This document shows positions 31,467-43,539 of a DNA stretch of 64,000 bases, one piece after another (position 1 is the stretch's first letter; each line of letters begins with the position of its first letter). The notes beneath the pieces were generated by a model. That model did no database searches and was not told where the DNA came from. It saw only the letters and a program-made list of their open reading frames with translations. The DNA lies in contig JANUWI010000007.1 of the NCBI GenBank assembly GCA_025504975.1, positions 682,001 to 746,000 of the forward strand, read 5' to 3'. Source of the stretch: Plenodomus lindquistii. Lineage: Eukaryota; Ascomycota; Dothideomycetes; Pleosporales; Leptosphaeriaceae. The position numbers were made by a program, and so were the translations under genes.

Positions 31467-32318
31467 GGGAAAAGCTCGCATGCATTGGGTCAACATCTTA
31501 CTAAGGACCTCGTATTTATCGAGCCCCCACCTCAGCGCACGAGCAGAAACATCCAGTTCACGAAACAGCGGGAGGAAGACACGTGGATATTAGATACTAA
31601 GGGTAAGTCTACAATTACTCATGGAGTCTACGTGGTAGATTTCAATACCCTCATGGAGCCTTTAATACACTGTGATGGCTGTAGGTACTACCTTGTGTTC
31701 TGGAATTAGGTGACTTGTTAAATACAAGCTCCTTCGCACCTAAGGAGCACAGCGCTTAAGCCTACCCGTGGATCTTGATAGAGAAACTTGCTTTCATTGA
31801 CCCACTAAAGTTATAAGTATTTTGCCATTCACTGTAGTCAACATAACACACTGAGAAGTTTACTAGAAGTGATTACATATTACATGGATTTTCCGGGAGT
31901 AATGATGATAACGTTGCGTTAGATCTTGGTACTTTTGTAGTCTTCTTGCTGGTGTATAGACTCAAGCGTAATGTTGCTAACATAAAACAGGGACATGATT
32001 GATATGCTTCAAAAAGCTCTATATGACGACTCATCCTCTAGAACACCGCCTCTAGACGTGACCTCCGGAGTCGCACACCATTGCCACTTCAATGTGACGC
32101 TTCTCACAACTCTCACACTTTATCATAACACTAACTCGGACGTGTCAAGCCATCCTTCTAATCATCCGCGCGATGTCCATACCTGCATATAGTGGTCAGC
32201 AGCCTGTATGACTCACCCGTCATAAATGTCATGTATCTAAATCATCTTCGACTAGACTCTTCCGCACATTTGCCTTCACACTGCACAACCTTAGATAAGA
32301 TTACTACAAGACTACAAT

Positions 32319-33482
32319 ATGCCTTTGCCATGTCTCGATTGCCCTAGCACTGCATACGAATCGACCAAGAGAACTCTCTTGCAGTAAGCTTCTGCGCCCT
32401 CCATCTCAAAACCCACGTAGACTAACCCAAGCACTCTAGAGCCATTGAGAAGCGCAAAACCGACCGTTCTCTGTATTCAGGACTGGACCCCAAACCTGCG
32501 CAAACAGCGGAACACAAGCTCTTCGTCAAGGAACTCGAAACCGCAATACTACAGCATACCCGCGATGCTCATTCGAAGATCATCTCTGGTATCATGGAAT
32601 TGCCCCGTGAGCTGCGCGACAATATATACATGCATTTATGGGAACCAGCAGGTAGTCGTGACCCACGCAAGGAACTGCTGTACTGGTGGGAGTCGTTCCG
32701 AGAGCCATGGTTTTCCACTGGCGACAGTTTTTTCAGCAGGCCATGACTTACACCCAACGAAGAGAACCTGCGACCGCCGCACTTCGTCGACCATGAGTTC
32801 ATCGGAAAGAGATTTGCCAAGGAGGTGCTCAAGCACCTCAAGTCGACACTGGGGACAGATTTGAGGCAACATCAGGGTATACAGCCGGTTGCAGAGTTTT
32901 TTCATGACGGACGAGTCGATCCAGGACTTTGTGAATAAAGACGTGTTCGAGGTGGGGATTACGATGCAAGAACTAGTTGGGAACTTGGACTTGCGGATCA
33001 ATTTCCAATGCGATGTGGTGATTAATGGAGAAGGCTGCAGTGACGGACAGGGATTTGCACTTGTAGACCATATAGTGCAGCTTGGGGAGGGCGTCGATGC
33101 CCTGCTAGACATGGCATATTCCGCTCGGAACACTGTGCATGATGGGACGCGCAAGCGCATCCATGGCCGGACAAGAGAGGTATCCGTGATTATGCGGCAA
33201 GAAGACAGCTTTGGTATGCAAGGCTACGTTGAATTTCTGGATATTGTCGCCCGCGCATATCACGGTTTGAGAGCCAATGGGTTTGCAACAAGGCTCCAGT
33301 ATCGAAGTGAAGAGATTGGTCTCGATGGCTCGTTTCCAGACGACGCTTGGAAATGGACGTTGGAAGAATGGGAAACAAATATGCGCGAGAAGAACGTGTC
33401 GAAGGTGGAAAACCGAAATGAATACCGGATTCGTCAAGCCATGGTGTGGAGAGATATCAGGGAACATTTCCTCTCGAACTAG
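32319..33482 (+). pseudogene. Broken F-box-like fungal protein gene
   Basis: Exon 1 (32319-32383, MPLPCLDCPSTAYESTKRTL...) joins exon 2 (from 32440) across a canonical 56-base intron. Exon 2 reads AIEKRKTDRSLYSGLD..., then IMELPRELRDNIYMHLWEP, a leucine/proline start typical of the short F-box-like proteins common in Dothideomycetes. The frame is broken twice. A TGA stands at 32744-32746 inside otherwise continuous sequence (FFSRP / LTPNEENLRPPHFVDHEFIG). Near 32880-32905, around a T6 run, the coherent sequence shifts frame; from there the new frame continues (MTDESIQDFVNKDVFEVG...) to a stop at 33482. No intron consistent with local splice rules removes either lesion. The TGA could derive from CGA by one C-to-T change. 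Two assembly errors are the alternative. Confidence 0.65.
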
Positions 33483-33773
33483 CACTCTGGAGGCTGAAAT
33501 CAGGGTGTGGAAATGGTCGGATGTACAGCAGACCGACATTGGTTTGTGGGCCGCAAGAAGTTAACATTGTAGCTGTCCCAATTGAGGAGTATCCGGGTAT
33601 CATACAAAAGAAAAGCATCCACGGCCAGCGTGTCTTGTCGTATACTGTTCCGGTGAGCACTGTTATCATCTGGAAACCGGAATGAAACATACATTGAAGG
33701 TCATCGTATCCCACAGACCAGCTCCGGGCACTGTCTAGCGACTATGTCGGTCCGAACAGATGGCTGTAGAACT

Positions 33774-34320
33774 TCATGGCCTCGGCTTAGCGGGCATACT
33801 CGATTCCCTAGTCGACGGGTCTCCCGCACTTCGTTGAAGCTCCTGGCTATCCTGGCTACCTGCCGCAGATGCTGACGCGAACTGTACAAGCAGGTTGCCA
33901 TGCTGTATTGTTTCGACGAGATCTCGTGTATCTGTGCCGGCTCTTATCCTTGCCAGCAATTCAAAGGCATCTTCTTCTGGAAGCGTTCTGAGCAGCTCAA
34001 AAAGCTCCTCGATGTCTGCATGCCGACGCTTTGTTTGGGTTGATTCCGTTTCTGTATAGCGGCAATCACTGTCACGCGATGTACATTCACTGCACTTGGG
34101 TCGCTCGCCGTCGCACTTGGTCCTGTCAGCTCCGTGGAGTGATGGAAAAGCAGTCGTGGACAAGGCATACCTTTGTTTTGCGTGTTCTACAAGCAGCACA
34201 GGCCAGGGAGACACGTGCTCTCTTGGACTGGAGAGGCGGCATATCAGCCCGGGGAGCAGCCGCTGGAAGTAGCGGTCGCAGTGGGGGCCGTATACCATCT
34301 GGGCTCTGTCGGGCCTCCAT
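33774..34320 (-). CDS. Short Zn2Cys6 DNA-binding protein
   Basis: Two exons (34320-34171, 34115-33774) encode 163 residues. The binuclear zinc cluster is complete only after splicing: C41, C44 and six residues later C51, then C58, C61 and C68 (CAACRTRKTK + CDGERPKCSECTSRDSDC). The intron uses a GTATGC donor and a CAAG acceptor just after a CTGACAG; the better-looking CAG would destroy the third cysteine, so the AAG site is chosen. After the cluster only about 95 residues remain, with a helical acidic segment (HADIEELFELLRTLPEEDAF) and a serine-rich end. The large fungal_trans regulatory domain of full-length family members is missing. It could be a genuine short regulator or the surviving N-terminus of a longer one. 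The start is the methionine of MEARQSPDG. Confidence 0.75.
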
Positions 34321-35353
34321 CGTGGCTCGTGAGCGGGAGGGAGGAATGATTGATGGGAAAGACTGCCGACAAAAGTCTAGACTCGGAGCACACATGGACA
34401 TGGAGGGAGTAGAGTAGCGCACAGTAGTCTCCCGCGCAGTGGCTAGCTGAGCAGAGCGAGGCTTAAGGCCAACTCTCCCCAGCCGTGACAGCAGCGAGAA
34501 GATGCAGAGCCACAGCAGAGCATCCAAGTCGGCCAAGGCATGCTCGCAGGCTTGGGGCTGTCTCGATTCGAATTGCCCCTTTTCGCCACTCCCCATCAGA
34601 TCATGGTGAAGGTCATGCACCTCGGGGAACGTACACATGGGTGGAAAGTTCCGGACACGGCTCCCGCCAATCACAGAGGGCGGCGCTGGAGGTTTGCCAC
34701 CTGCAAAATCTGGACCCTGGATCCACCCATGTGCAAGGCCCAACGACAATCGCATCCCACTCGGGCGACCATGGCATTCTGAAAGCCCATGAGGTCGCAT
34801 TGGCCGCCAGAATCGCCTTGGAAGCGACCGGCTGACTCTCGTGTTTGCGACATGTGCATTGAACGGTGAGGTGGTTTCAACTGTGGGCTCGAGTAGTCGA
34901 GCCAGGCCGCGCACTGCAGCATGCATTTGCATGTCCCTGCTCGGCTGCTTGGCTGCAACAAGGCCCTACAGTCGCCGTCTTTGCTGCACAATCTTCGACT
35001 CTAGAGGCCCATGAACCTGGACTATGGGTATCTTTGTCGTATGATTGACAGGACCGGGCCGACACACGCTAACTAAACTGGCTCTATTCATGCACTGTAT
35101 GTAGTAACCTTGCCGTTTGGCGTGCACCGTGGGCTTGGTCCCCCAGCATCACGGCATCAATTGTCAAATCAAAACTCACCCCGAATACCATCTCGTGCCG
35201 CCTTTCACAGATTCTGATATGTCCCGGCGCGCTTCTCCGTCATTAGCCTTGCTCCACGCATCTACTTGATGGTCAGTAGTACCACTGCTTTACACAAGAC
35301 TAAGGCGTCTGCTTATGGCTCGCATGCGGCCACGCTCCCCCCTCCCCCTCCCG
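34321..35353. other. Intergenic region, no gene seen
   Basis: Promoter side of the short Zn2Cys6 gene and 3' side of the next minus-strand gene. The zinc-cluster frame stays open upstream to 34932, but that part lacks protein-like composition. A 116-codon plus frame at 34485-34835 overlaps it and is also unsupported. Confidence 0.45.
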
Positions 35354-37262
35354 CTAGTCGCACGAGCGCCGATCCGTAGCGCGTTGCAGTCTCGTAACGA
35401 GATGTTGTTTCAAGGCAAGCTTCTCCGCAATCGACAGCGTGTCCAACATCCCCGCTGTAATCTCATCCGCTGCCTCACCCTCATCTCCATCTCGACCGCC
35501 ACGCTGGACCTCTGCACAAACCCGTTCCATCAGAGCCATCTGAAATCCTAGCAGTCGACCTGCACCCTCACCGCCATTAGACCTATCACGACTAGTCTGA
35601 TTGCATGTCGGGAAAGATGCGGACCCATCGCTGGATATGTTCCCAGGGCCTGTACGCATGGCAGTCATGCCTTGCGCCAGGAACATGTTCCTGCGCTCCT
35701 CTTGTCGCTGCTCCAATGTTGTTGCGTCCATGAATGCTGCTTCGGCCCGACTCCAGGTGTCATAGTCCTCTCTCGTATATGTACGCTGGAACTGTTGTGC
35801 GGCCTCAAACCTGGCCCGGTTAAGCTCGGTAATCTTCCTTGCCTCGGTGCGGATCCAGTCCTCGCGAATGACCTTCTGAGCGTCAAGAATCGCGCGAGTC
35901 TGAACGGTGTGCACGATGTTGTGCTGCACAAACGGAAGAGGCCGAGGGGGAATAGGAAGTTCTGTTCGACCGCTCGGTGCGAATGCCGGATGCATAGCAG
36001 TACGCGCCTCACCACCCTGTGTTACCGACAGTGGGTTCGGCGGCAAGCCGGCACGGCCAAGTGGCGCTGATGATGAGGGGGAGTGGACGTCCAAGTACAC
36101 CGCCCGCTGCATTGCATCGGGAAGACCACATGGCAGATCTTGGGCTCGCTCGATGAAGGGATCGGTTGCATTACGGCAATGTCCGAAGCTAATCCAGGCT
36201 GGCCTCTTCAAAGGACCACCTTTGCTATCATAGCCAACGATTTTCTGGTGTAGTCCTCGAACGGACGGGCTTCGAATTCCATCATGCGCTTGAGTCCAGT
36301 CGCAGGAATGAGGAGAGTTAGGCGAGGTGCTCATCAACCCACTACCATCGCTAACAGCCTCATTTGTGACCCTGCCCGTACCGAGAGGCGATGGAACAGC
36401 GGGCAGTGACGAAAACTTGCTCGAGTCTCGGCGGCGATGCAGTGCTTCAGGGACATGGAGATCTTTGGTGACACAGGACTAATTAGCAAATGCTGAGTTA
36501 CGAAATGTGGGCTTGGATGGCCATGTACCACGAAGGCTCGGCAGGTCGGAATGACTTACAACCTGATGAATCAACGCTACCGATGCTCTGCGTGAGTGAG
36601 TAATCAGTCATGAAGGTATCATCGCTATCTGCTGAGGAGGCGCGCGAATGTGGTTTTCCATTTGTCGGAATAGGATTCCACGGCGAGGAAGGACACGTTG
36701 GCTCGTTGGCGCTAGATGGACATTGCAGAAGTACTCCTGTTCCTGTAGTGTCAGTCTGAATTTCAAATTCGGCACACCCATGGATGACTTACCTCCATCG
36801 AAGCCAAGCGACTCGCTGCCAGCCTTGCCAACATCCATCCTAACGGTTGACGCGCTAGATTGTGAGCGCGCGTCTTCGCCATCCGCATCGTCTTCCACTT
36901 GATCATTGAAGTGTGGCATGACAGGATCCAAGAACTGCACACCATTTGGCGCCCAAACACTAGCAGTATTGTCGCGAAAGCGCTGTAACCCAGGCGAGCT
37001 GAGCAATGCATGTTTCCACTTGTGTTGGTCGATCTCTTTTGGCGAGTGTTGCGACTTTCCTAGGCCCATTAGCGGCATTGAATTCGATCGACCGAAAGAT
37101 CCGATGCGGTCTGCCATTGCAACGACGTCCAACGGCGGTTGGTAATGGATGGTGGCTCGATCAAGGATACTGAGGTCGCGGCGAGTGTTATTAACTGTAT
37201 ATCTCTAGGTGAATGTGGCTCAAAAACAATATGAGCAACGTCCAGTCCGCGCAACCTGCCAT
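35354..37262 (-). CDS. Serine/proline-rich protein of unknown function
   Basis: Four exons (37262-37256, 37194-36793, 36742-36560, 36462-35354) give 566 residues. The 7-base first exon (ATGGCAG in an ACAACA context) is inferred; it leads in frame to NNTRRDLSILDRATIHYQPP. If it is wrong, the start is the ATG at 37117 (MADRIGSFGRSNSMP). The middle is low complexity (CPSSANEPTCPSSPWNPIPT, SRASSADSDDTFMTDYSLTQ). Exon 4 is entered through a CAAAG acceptor that keeps frame. The C-terminal 200 residues look folded and helical: ILDAQKVIREDWIRTEARKI, REDYDTWSRAEAAFMDATTL, LLGFQMALMERVCAEVQR, ending in LSIAEKLALKQHLVTRLQRA. No known domain is recognised. The third-intron acceptor and exon 1 are the weakest points. 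Confidence 0.75.
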
Positions 37263-37960
37263 TGTTGTGGTCACAGTCAAGGTGAAGGTGAGCGAGAGTT
37301 TTGAGCATAACCGATACCTACACGACGCTACGACGTGCTCGCTGGACGTTTGCAAGACTGCCTTTTATTGTCATCATTCAGCACACCTGATCAACACAGT
37401 AATTGCAACGTTGCTTGTGCAGGTCTGGGCAGGGTGTCGACAAAAATTCGACGATCAGACTGGGTAGTTGCTTGGTGAAATTGGCTGGCCCGACGGTGTT
37501 CAGGGCGGATTCTCCATTGATGTTGTTTCCTCCAAGGTTGCCTGTCAATTTACACGACAGGTAGTTGTGGGTTGCATGTCGCGCACTGGCATCACGTCAT
37601 AATTACATATCACTTCGATACGAACTTCCTCCACCATACTTTTGGGAAACAGCAAGTACCAACTCATCCTTTCTTGCTTGCTTTTTGGGTTACTTTTCTT
37701 GCTCACGCCGAGCGCGCTTCACCGAAAAGCCCACTTCTCTCGACGTCTCCACCCTAGAAATTATGATTGCAAGTACGAGCACGGGACAGCAAGAGAATGA
37801 CGACTACTACTCGGATTATACATGTAACTTCGTGATTTGTGGTGGAGCTCACACCTGGCGCTTTCGTTACCTTTAGTGCGCACCTGTAATTCGCCGGGAT
37901 GACATGGTGTTTGGAGGTGAAAGAGTCGTTACTTGGATCTCTCATGCACTCGATGAACAC
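37263..37960. other. Intergenic region, no gene seen
   Basis: This lies between the serine-rich gene start and the ABC transporter stop, both minus. Only short frames are present, including a 103-codon plus frame at 37565-37876 with no domain. Confidence 0.45.
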
Positions 37961-40900
37961 TCACGGTGACAAAGACTTTCCTGTCTTCTTCACTCTGGGA
38001 ACACGGCAAAGCCAATAGAGAAAGACGGCGGCGACGATGTTGAAAGCCACGTATACCCAGAGTAGGCTAAAATCTCTCCAACGATTGTCCCACCTGACGT
38101 GGATCCTTTGAAGAAATTGATCCGTGTTGTCCATCTGGCAATAATCGCATTGCGTGGCCTGGGCATCGCGTAGGTAGCCACCAGCCTGTGAAATGTAGCT
38201 TGCCATGAATTCTCCACAAGTTCGGTCTGGCGGTGAGAGGAAAGTCTGAAACTCGTTCTCTGCACAAAACACGGGCGCTTGTCCTAGAGTTGATGACATG
38301 AAGCTGGAGACAAGGTAGGTGAATGGATTTACCTTATAAAGTTAGCGATGGAAACGGAGGGTATGCAATCTTTTACTGACCCTATACATGAAGATCCAGA
38401 AACCGGGCAAATCACTTGGCCCAGACAAAATGCCACAGAAAGCGTACAACATGATACTCACCAGAGCCGCAACGGCACCGGCTATCTCTTCGTTTGGCGC
38501 GCCGGCAATCAGCATGTGCGCAAAAGTACTAGTAAAGAGGAATGTGGCGAGAATGACGAGTAGAGTAAGGAAACTCCGAATGTGAGTAGTGTCCGTGGCT
38601 TCAGCGTTGCGATATAGTCCAGCAGGATAATACCTCCAAAAGCATTAGTTCAAATCACCACAGCAGGAAGATTTAGATGAAAGCTCACCAGGCGACGAAA
38701 CACATGATCGCCATAAGCGCGTTCCATGCCATTTCGATCACAATGTTCGAAATCACGAAGGCTTGCCACGCGTACGTTTTCGACTGTCTTTCGCGAGACT
38801 CGAAGAGGGTTCGCTGAGAGATCCACATTGGCATGATCTGGTAGATCAATTGGATGGCCTGTACAGAAAGTCAGCATGGACAGTATGTTCTCAGGATGAA
38901 TGGCTTACCACGAAGACGAAGATGAAGACTCCAAACATTTGATTCTGAAGTCCTTGGCTGGTATTGTCGCTTCCAATGAACGAACAGCCAATCATCAGCG
39001 CAGAACCGACTGTGAGCAGCATCTTGGAGTAGATATATGACGGTGTTCTCCAGTATTGCTGGCCACACCGTAAGGCAACAGCCATCAATTGGGCCCTGAA
39101 AGTCGTCGCGAATATTTCATGAGTGGCATCAGATCTGTCCATCACTACAGATGATTGATTAGCAATCCCTCGTAGACGTCTGAGCTCGGCCTGAACGTCG
39201 GAGTACTCCGGACTACTCTTCCAGACAGCCGGCCAGTCAATTTCGGTACGCGTGCCAGGAGCTGAACCTATCGCCGAAAGCATGTATTCAGCAGGGTTGG
39301 TACCTGGAGGACATTTAGGCGCCCCGTTGCGAGCGAAGTAGTCCAAAAGTGTCTTCGCATTGCGACCAATGTCACCAAAGTAAACCGTTCGTCCTCCTTT
39401 TTGAAGTAGGAGGATACGATCGAATCGTTGAAACAGGAGTGATGACGGTTGGTGGATTGTACACAGAATGGCTTGACCATTGCGAGTCAGCTTCTCCATG
39501 AGATCGCAGATTGACCAAGAGGTCTGACTGTCAAGACCAGAGGTAGGCTCATCGAGAAAGAGGAGCAACTTGGGACGAGCCGCCAATTCGACTCCTATAG
39601 TCAAACGCTTGCGTTCTGTGGGTATTTAGCATGCTTTCAGTAACGTTCCAATGCAAAACTTGCGCTCAACGTTCAATCCCGAACCAGGCATTCCGACAAT
39701 TGCGTCTGCGTAGTCCTCCATGTCCAGAAGCTGTAACACATGGTCGACGTATGCAATCTTCTCTTGGCGACTGAAAGAGGGAGGCTGCCTCAGCAAAGCC
39801 GAGAACTCCAGAGCCTCGCGCACCGTTGAAGTATCCAAATGAATGTCCTGTTGCATTGCGTAACCAGTATTGCGTTGGAATGATTCATCACGCTCCCGCC
39901 CATCCACGAGCATGCTTCCGGATATCACCCCCATGGTTGTTCGGCTGGCAAGAACGTCGAGTAGTGTTGTTTTTCCCGCACCAGAGACACCCTATGATCT
40001 TGTGAGTTATCAACTCGACGCTCAAGTTCATTCATATTACCATTAGTGCAGTCAGTGTTCCGGGCGTGATCCATCCGTCCACTGAATCGAGGATCGTACG
40101 TGCTTCTCCCTTGATATCGACTTCGTAGTTGACCCGCTCCCAGTGGAATATAGAGACCTGTTTCTCCAGGGCGGCCTCCTGGTTCGTATCGCTGCCGAGC
40201 TTTTCGCCAAGGTGTGCAGTGGCATTTCCGTGTTCTTCGTCAGTGCTATGATGCCTGACCCTCTTCATCCTTGACCTCCTGTACACCAGTACCTCGCCCT
40301 TGGATCGTTCCGATGCAACTATCTCGCTCATCACGAGGTGAGCAATGAAAAGGAAGACTGTGATGGCCAATATAGCGGCATAGTTGGTCCATCTGTTGCT
40401 GAACTTATATTGGAAAGCGGTCCAAACGTAAACAGTGCCACTCACGGTATCCGAGCTGGGTGTAGAGCCTTGCACGGCGCATGCGCGTTGGTCTGCCGTT
40501 ATGTTCTCGTATCCTGGTCCAGCGGGAATGAACTCTGAGCAAGCAAATGAGCGGCCATGGAACTCATTAGTCATGACATTTTCAAACCCGTAGAATACGG
40601 GATTGATCCATCTGAACCATTTGATCCATCTGGAAAAAGTTAGTGGACTCTTGTATGTGGTGTTTACACATCTTACCCTCGCATGTATTGGACAGGTATG
40701 GCAAAGCCAGTATACAACACAAGCATGAGTAGGATCAAACAGCTGGGGGCAAGAGCCTGGGCGATAGTCTTGGTCATTGAGGCCAACAAGCGGAAGAGCA
40801 TACTCATGCTCATGCCCACGCTGAATCCGACTAAGAGAAAGAAGAAGAATGGCCCCGGTTGCCGACGCAAATTTCCCATGAAATATAACGTGGTGTTCAC

Positions 40901-42843
40901 GATGAACGAGTTCGCGACCTTGTACGGCAGATCCACGATCATAGCCGACATTGCTTCCGCGCTCGGGTGATACAGGGCGTAACGTTTGTGTTTTTCCACA
41001 ATGGTACGTTTTGCATATAGATTCATGATCTCCAATATACTGCTGAAGGCGTTCAGTAGAACCTAGACCACTATGTCAATACAACACCTCGTTGACAATC
41101 GGACAACTTACCACCATGAATAGAAGCCCGCCGCGTTTGAAGAAAGACTCTGTAGTGCCAGATAAATTGAAGAATATGCTGACAATGATTAGCGCCTCGA
41201 CAAAATTGACGAAAAGCATAGTCAGTGTGACACTTGGGTCATTCTTGAGCCTTTGAACATCTCTCCACATACAGAGCTTTACCTGGCTCCAGTATGATAA
41301 GTTGTAAGGTGACATTTTCCGCTGCCTCTTTGATTGCTCAAGAGACCTTGATTGGGCAAATTGCTCGTAGCTTGGACCCTTCAGTGGATGTTTCCGATCG
41401 TACGCGGAAATACTGGCCAGCAGCTGTTGTCTCTCGTCGCTCTCTTTCCAACAACGGGCGAAGTCATCGGAAGTCCGAGGCGTACTACTCTCGGAGCCGG
41501 CTTTAATTCGTCGCTCGGATGCTGATGTCATCGACGTGAGGAAGTCTGGAGTTGTTTGCGAAGCAGAGCAGTCGAAACCGAGCCGTTCAAAATACGCACG
41601 CGCTTCATTCGAAGGCCCGAAATAAATCTGGCGACCTTCGTAGAGTACAGTGACCTTGTCAAAAGTCTATTACAAGTCAGCCAGAACCACCGTGTAACGC
41701 GTAAAAGGTTGTATACTTCATATGCAGCTTGTGGTGCCTGGTAGATGGCGACGCATGTAGATGCGCCAAACACATCGCACTGAGTTCGGAGAGTCTTGCA
41801 GAATTCAACTGCATTTGCGGAATCAAGCCCACGCGTGGAATTGTCCCAACACTGTAGAGGTGCAAAACTCAGTGCAGCTTCCGCGATGGTGACTCTCTTG
41901 CGCTCGCCTCCACTGACCCCACGAACGAAATCATTGCCTACTCTTGTGTTAACTGTATGCGATATTCCAAACATTGCCATCACGACCTATTGACTTTGTC
42001 AGTGAACAGACACTTAAAATGGCTGATACCACAGCGCACGTTTCGTAAATGTTCCGCATATCGTTCGCGCGTAATGTTTCCGGGAATCAATCGAGGCGTG
42101 CGCGCAAGTGCAGCAAAGTAAAGCGTATCCCCGACACTCAGTTGTGGAAAATGAGCGTCGACCTCGGCGGTATAAATGGCCTCTCCACGAAACGCGGATT
42201 TCATCTCCGAAGCTGGGACTCCCTCATAGTTCATCAACGAGTCTCGACTGACTTCCAAACCATGTGTTTCGCCTGCGATGCTTTTGAGAAGGGTTGAACA
42301 GCCCGAGCTGTACATTGTTAGAGTGTTCCAGATCTGCAGGAGGTAGTGAACGTACCCTGGTGGTCCAAGAACACACAACTGTTCTCCCGGTAGTAGGAGT
42401 CCATCCACATCTCGAAGGATATCGAACCGCTGTGAGCCGCGGTTGAACAGCGCTGGTAACTTCAAAACAAAGTTGCTGACTGTCGACTGAAACTCTGTTG
42501 GCGAACCCTTGCCCCAAACGTTGAGGCCCCTAAAAGCAACACCAGCAACGCGAGGAATGGCTTCACTGCCACTATAACGTAGTCGATGGAATGACCTGGC
42601 CCATTCTTTCGCCTGGAACGAGTCGCTTGCGGGGTCCAGCCTGCTGTCTGGATCGACGGCGAAGGGCGACCCGAGTTGCTGCTTGGAAATTTCACGAGCC
42701 AGATCATGAACTTCGCAATCATGCTGTGACTGTTCTTCTGCAGACTCTCCTGTCTCACATCTGGTGGTCGAGTTTGCGCTTGATGTGCAGAGCTTGAGTT
42801 GTGGATGGGCAACGGTATCTGCAAGTGCTGTTGCAGCGGACAT
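37961..42843 (-). CDS. PDR-type ABC transporter (ABCG, full size)
   Basis: Eleven exons (42843-42356, 42307-42040, 41986-41717, 41666-41112, 41062-40677, 40629-40041, 39991-39664, 39615-38909, 38858-38689, 38633-38381, 38332-37961) give 1461 residues, the normal length of pleiotropic drug resistance pumps, which export drugs, sterols or toxins across the plasma membrane. Layout is (NBD-TMD)2. NBD1 has GPPGSGCST at about 159, VSGGERKR at 276 and CWDNSTRG at 298. NBD2 has GVSGAGKTT at 853, LNVEQRKRLT at about 958 and LFLDEPTSG at 980, showing the usual PDR asymmetry with degenerate motifs in NBD1. The PDR-specific loop with paired cysteines precedes the last helix (CAENEF...CDYCQMDN). All nucleotide-binding motifs are intact. 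One intron (39663-39616) is GC-AG. The start methionine opens MSAATALADTV; an in-frame GTG upstream was not used. It is divergent from a Zn2Cys6 gene. Confidence 0.95.
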
Positions 42844-43539
42844 GCTTGTCACGAGCGCCGGATGAATTATCGGTTTTTGAGAATCTGTCGAAAGGTGTTT
42901 GTTTGCAACCCGCAGGGGTAGGTACCTTTTTGATGACTGCACCAGGAGATTCTATCGTAGTCTGTTATCGAGCCCTCGATCTGGATGATGTGATAAAAAT
43001 CTTGATACTGTTGGTGTCGACATGATAGAGAAGCGGTCGCTGTATCCTTATAAATAAAGGACCTCCGCACCTGAGCGCATGCGCTTCTTGACGCGCGCGC
43101 ATTGCGTGAGGCCGAATGTCCTCTGCCAAGTTACCGCTTGAGATGACCCAAGACTATTGTACACTGGACTTTATGAGTACGTGAATGTAGTGTCCCACCC
43201 ACTGAGCGATTGGTTCAATGCGGTGAGCTTTTCTCCACCTTCGGAAGTCCGCGAGCCTTAGTGTCCGGAGATCATCCAAGAACAAAGTGCGCTAGTCTCT
43301 GAAAGGGATGGTGCTGGTCCTGATCCGCACTTTCGGACTTACGGGAAGCCGCTTCCACTCCACATGTTCGCACTGGGGTTCTGCAAAAGCATACAATGAA
43401 GATTAGTCGTCTACCGCAGTCAGCTATCCTTGTGTGAAGTCCTTCGCCCCGTTTCGGACACGCATTTACACGGTTCCGTCACGCCTGAGCCTATCCCCGA
43501 GTCGCTTGCATACGAATCAGGAGAGTTACAAACCTACAT
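42844..43539. promoter_or_regulatory. Divergent promoter between PDR transporter and regulator
   Basis: About 700 bases separate the start codons of the transporter (minus) and the Zn2Cys6 regulator (plus). I see no TCCGCGGA element here, though CGG/CCG triplets that such regulators bind are present. The interval must hold both promoters and leaders. Confidence 0.5.

Larger units (their letters stand above)
30786..32318. other. Intergenic region with minisatellite and palindrome
   Basis: No supported coding region. The interval contains a short tandem repeat near 30.9 kb and an 18-base palindrome near 31.45 kb, listed separately. A 74-codon frame at 31485-31709 is not protein-like. Confidence 0.45.

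Noticed and set aside
34321..34932. Upstream extension of the short Zn2Cys6 protein
   Set aside because: The frame is open, but its sequence is not protein-like and it overlaps equally open frames on the other strand; the ATG at 34320 gives a clean start just before the zinc cluster.
42844..42942. N-terminal extension of the PDR transporter
   Set aside because: The extension would have to begin at GTG; the first ATG of the frame is at 42843 and gives a normal length.
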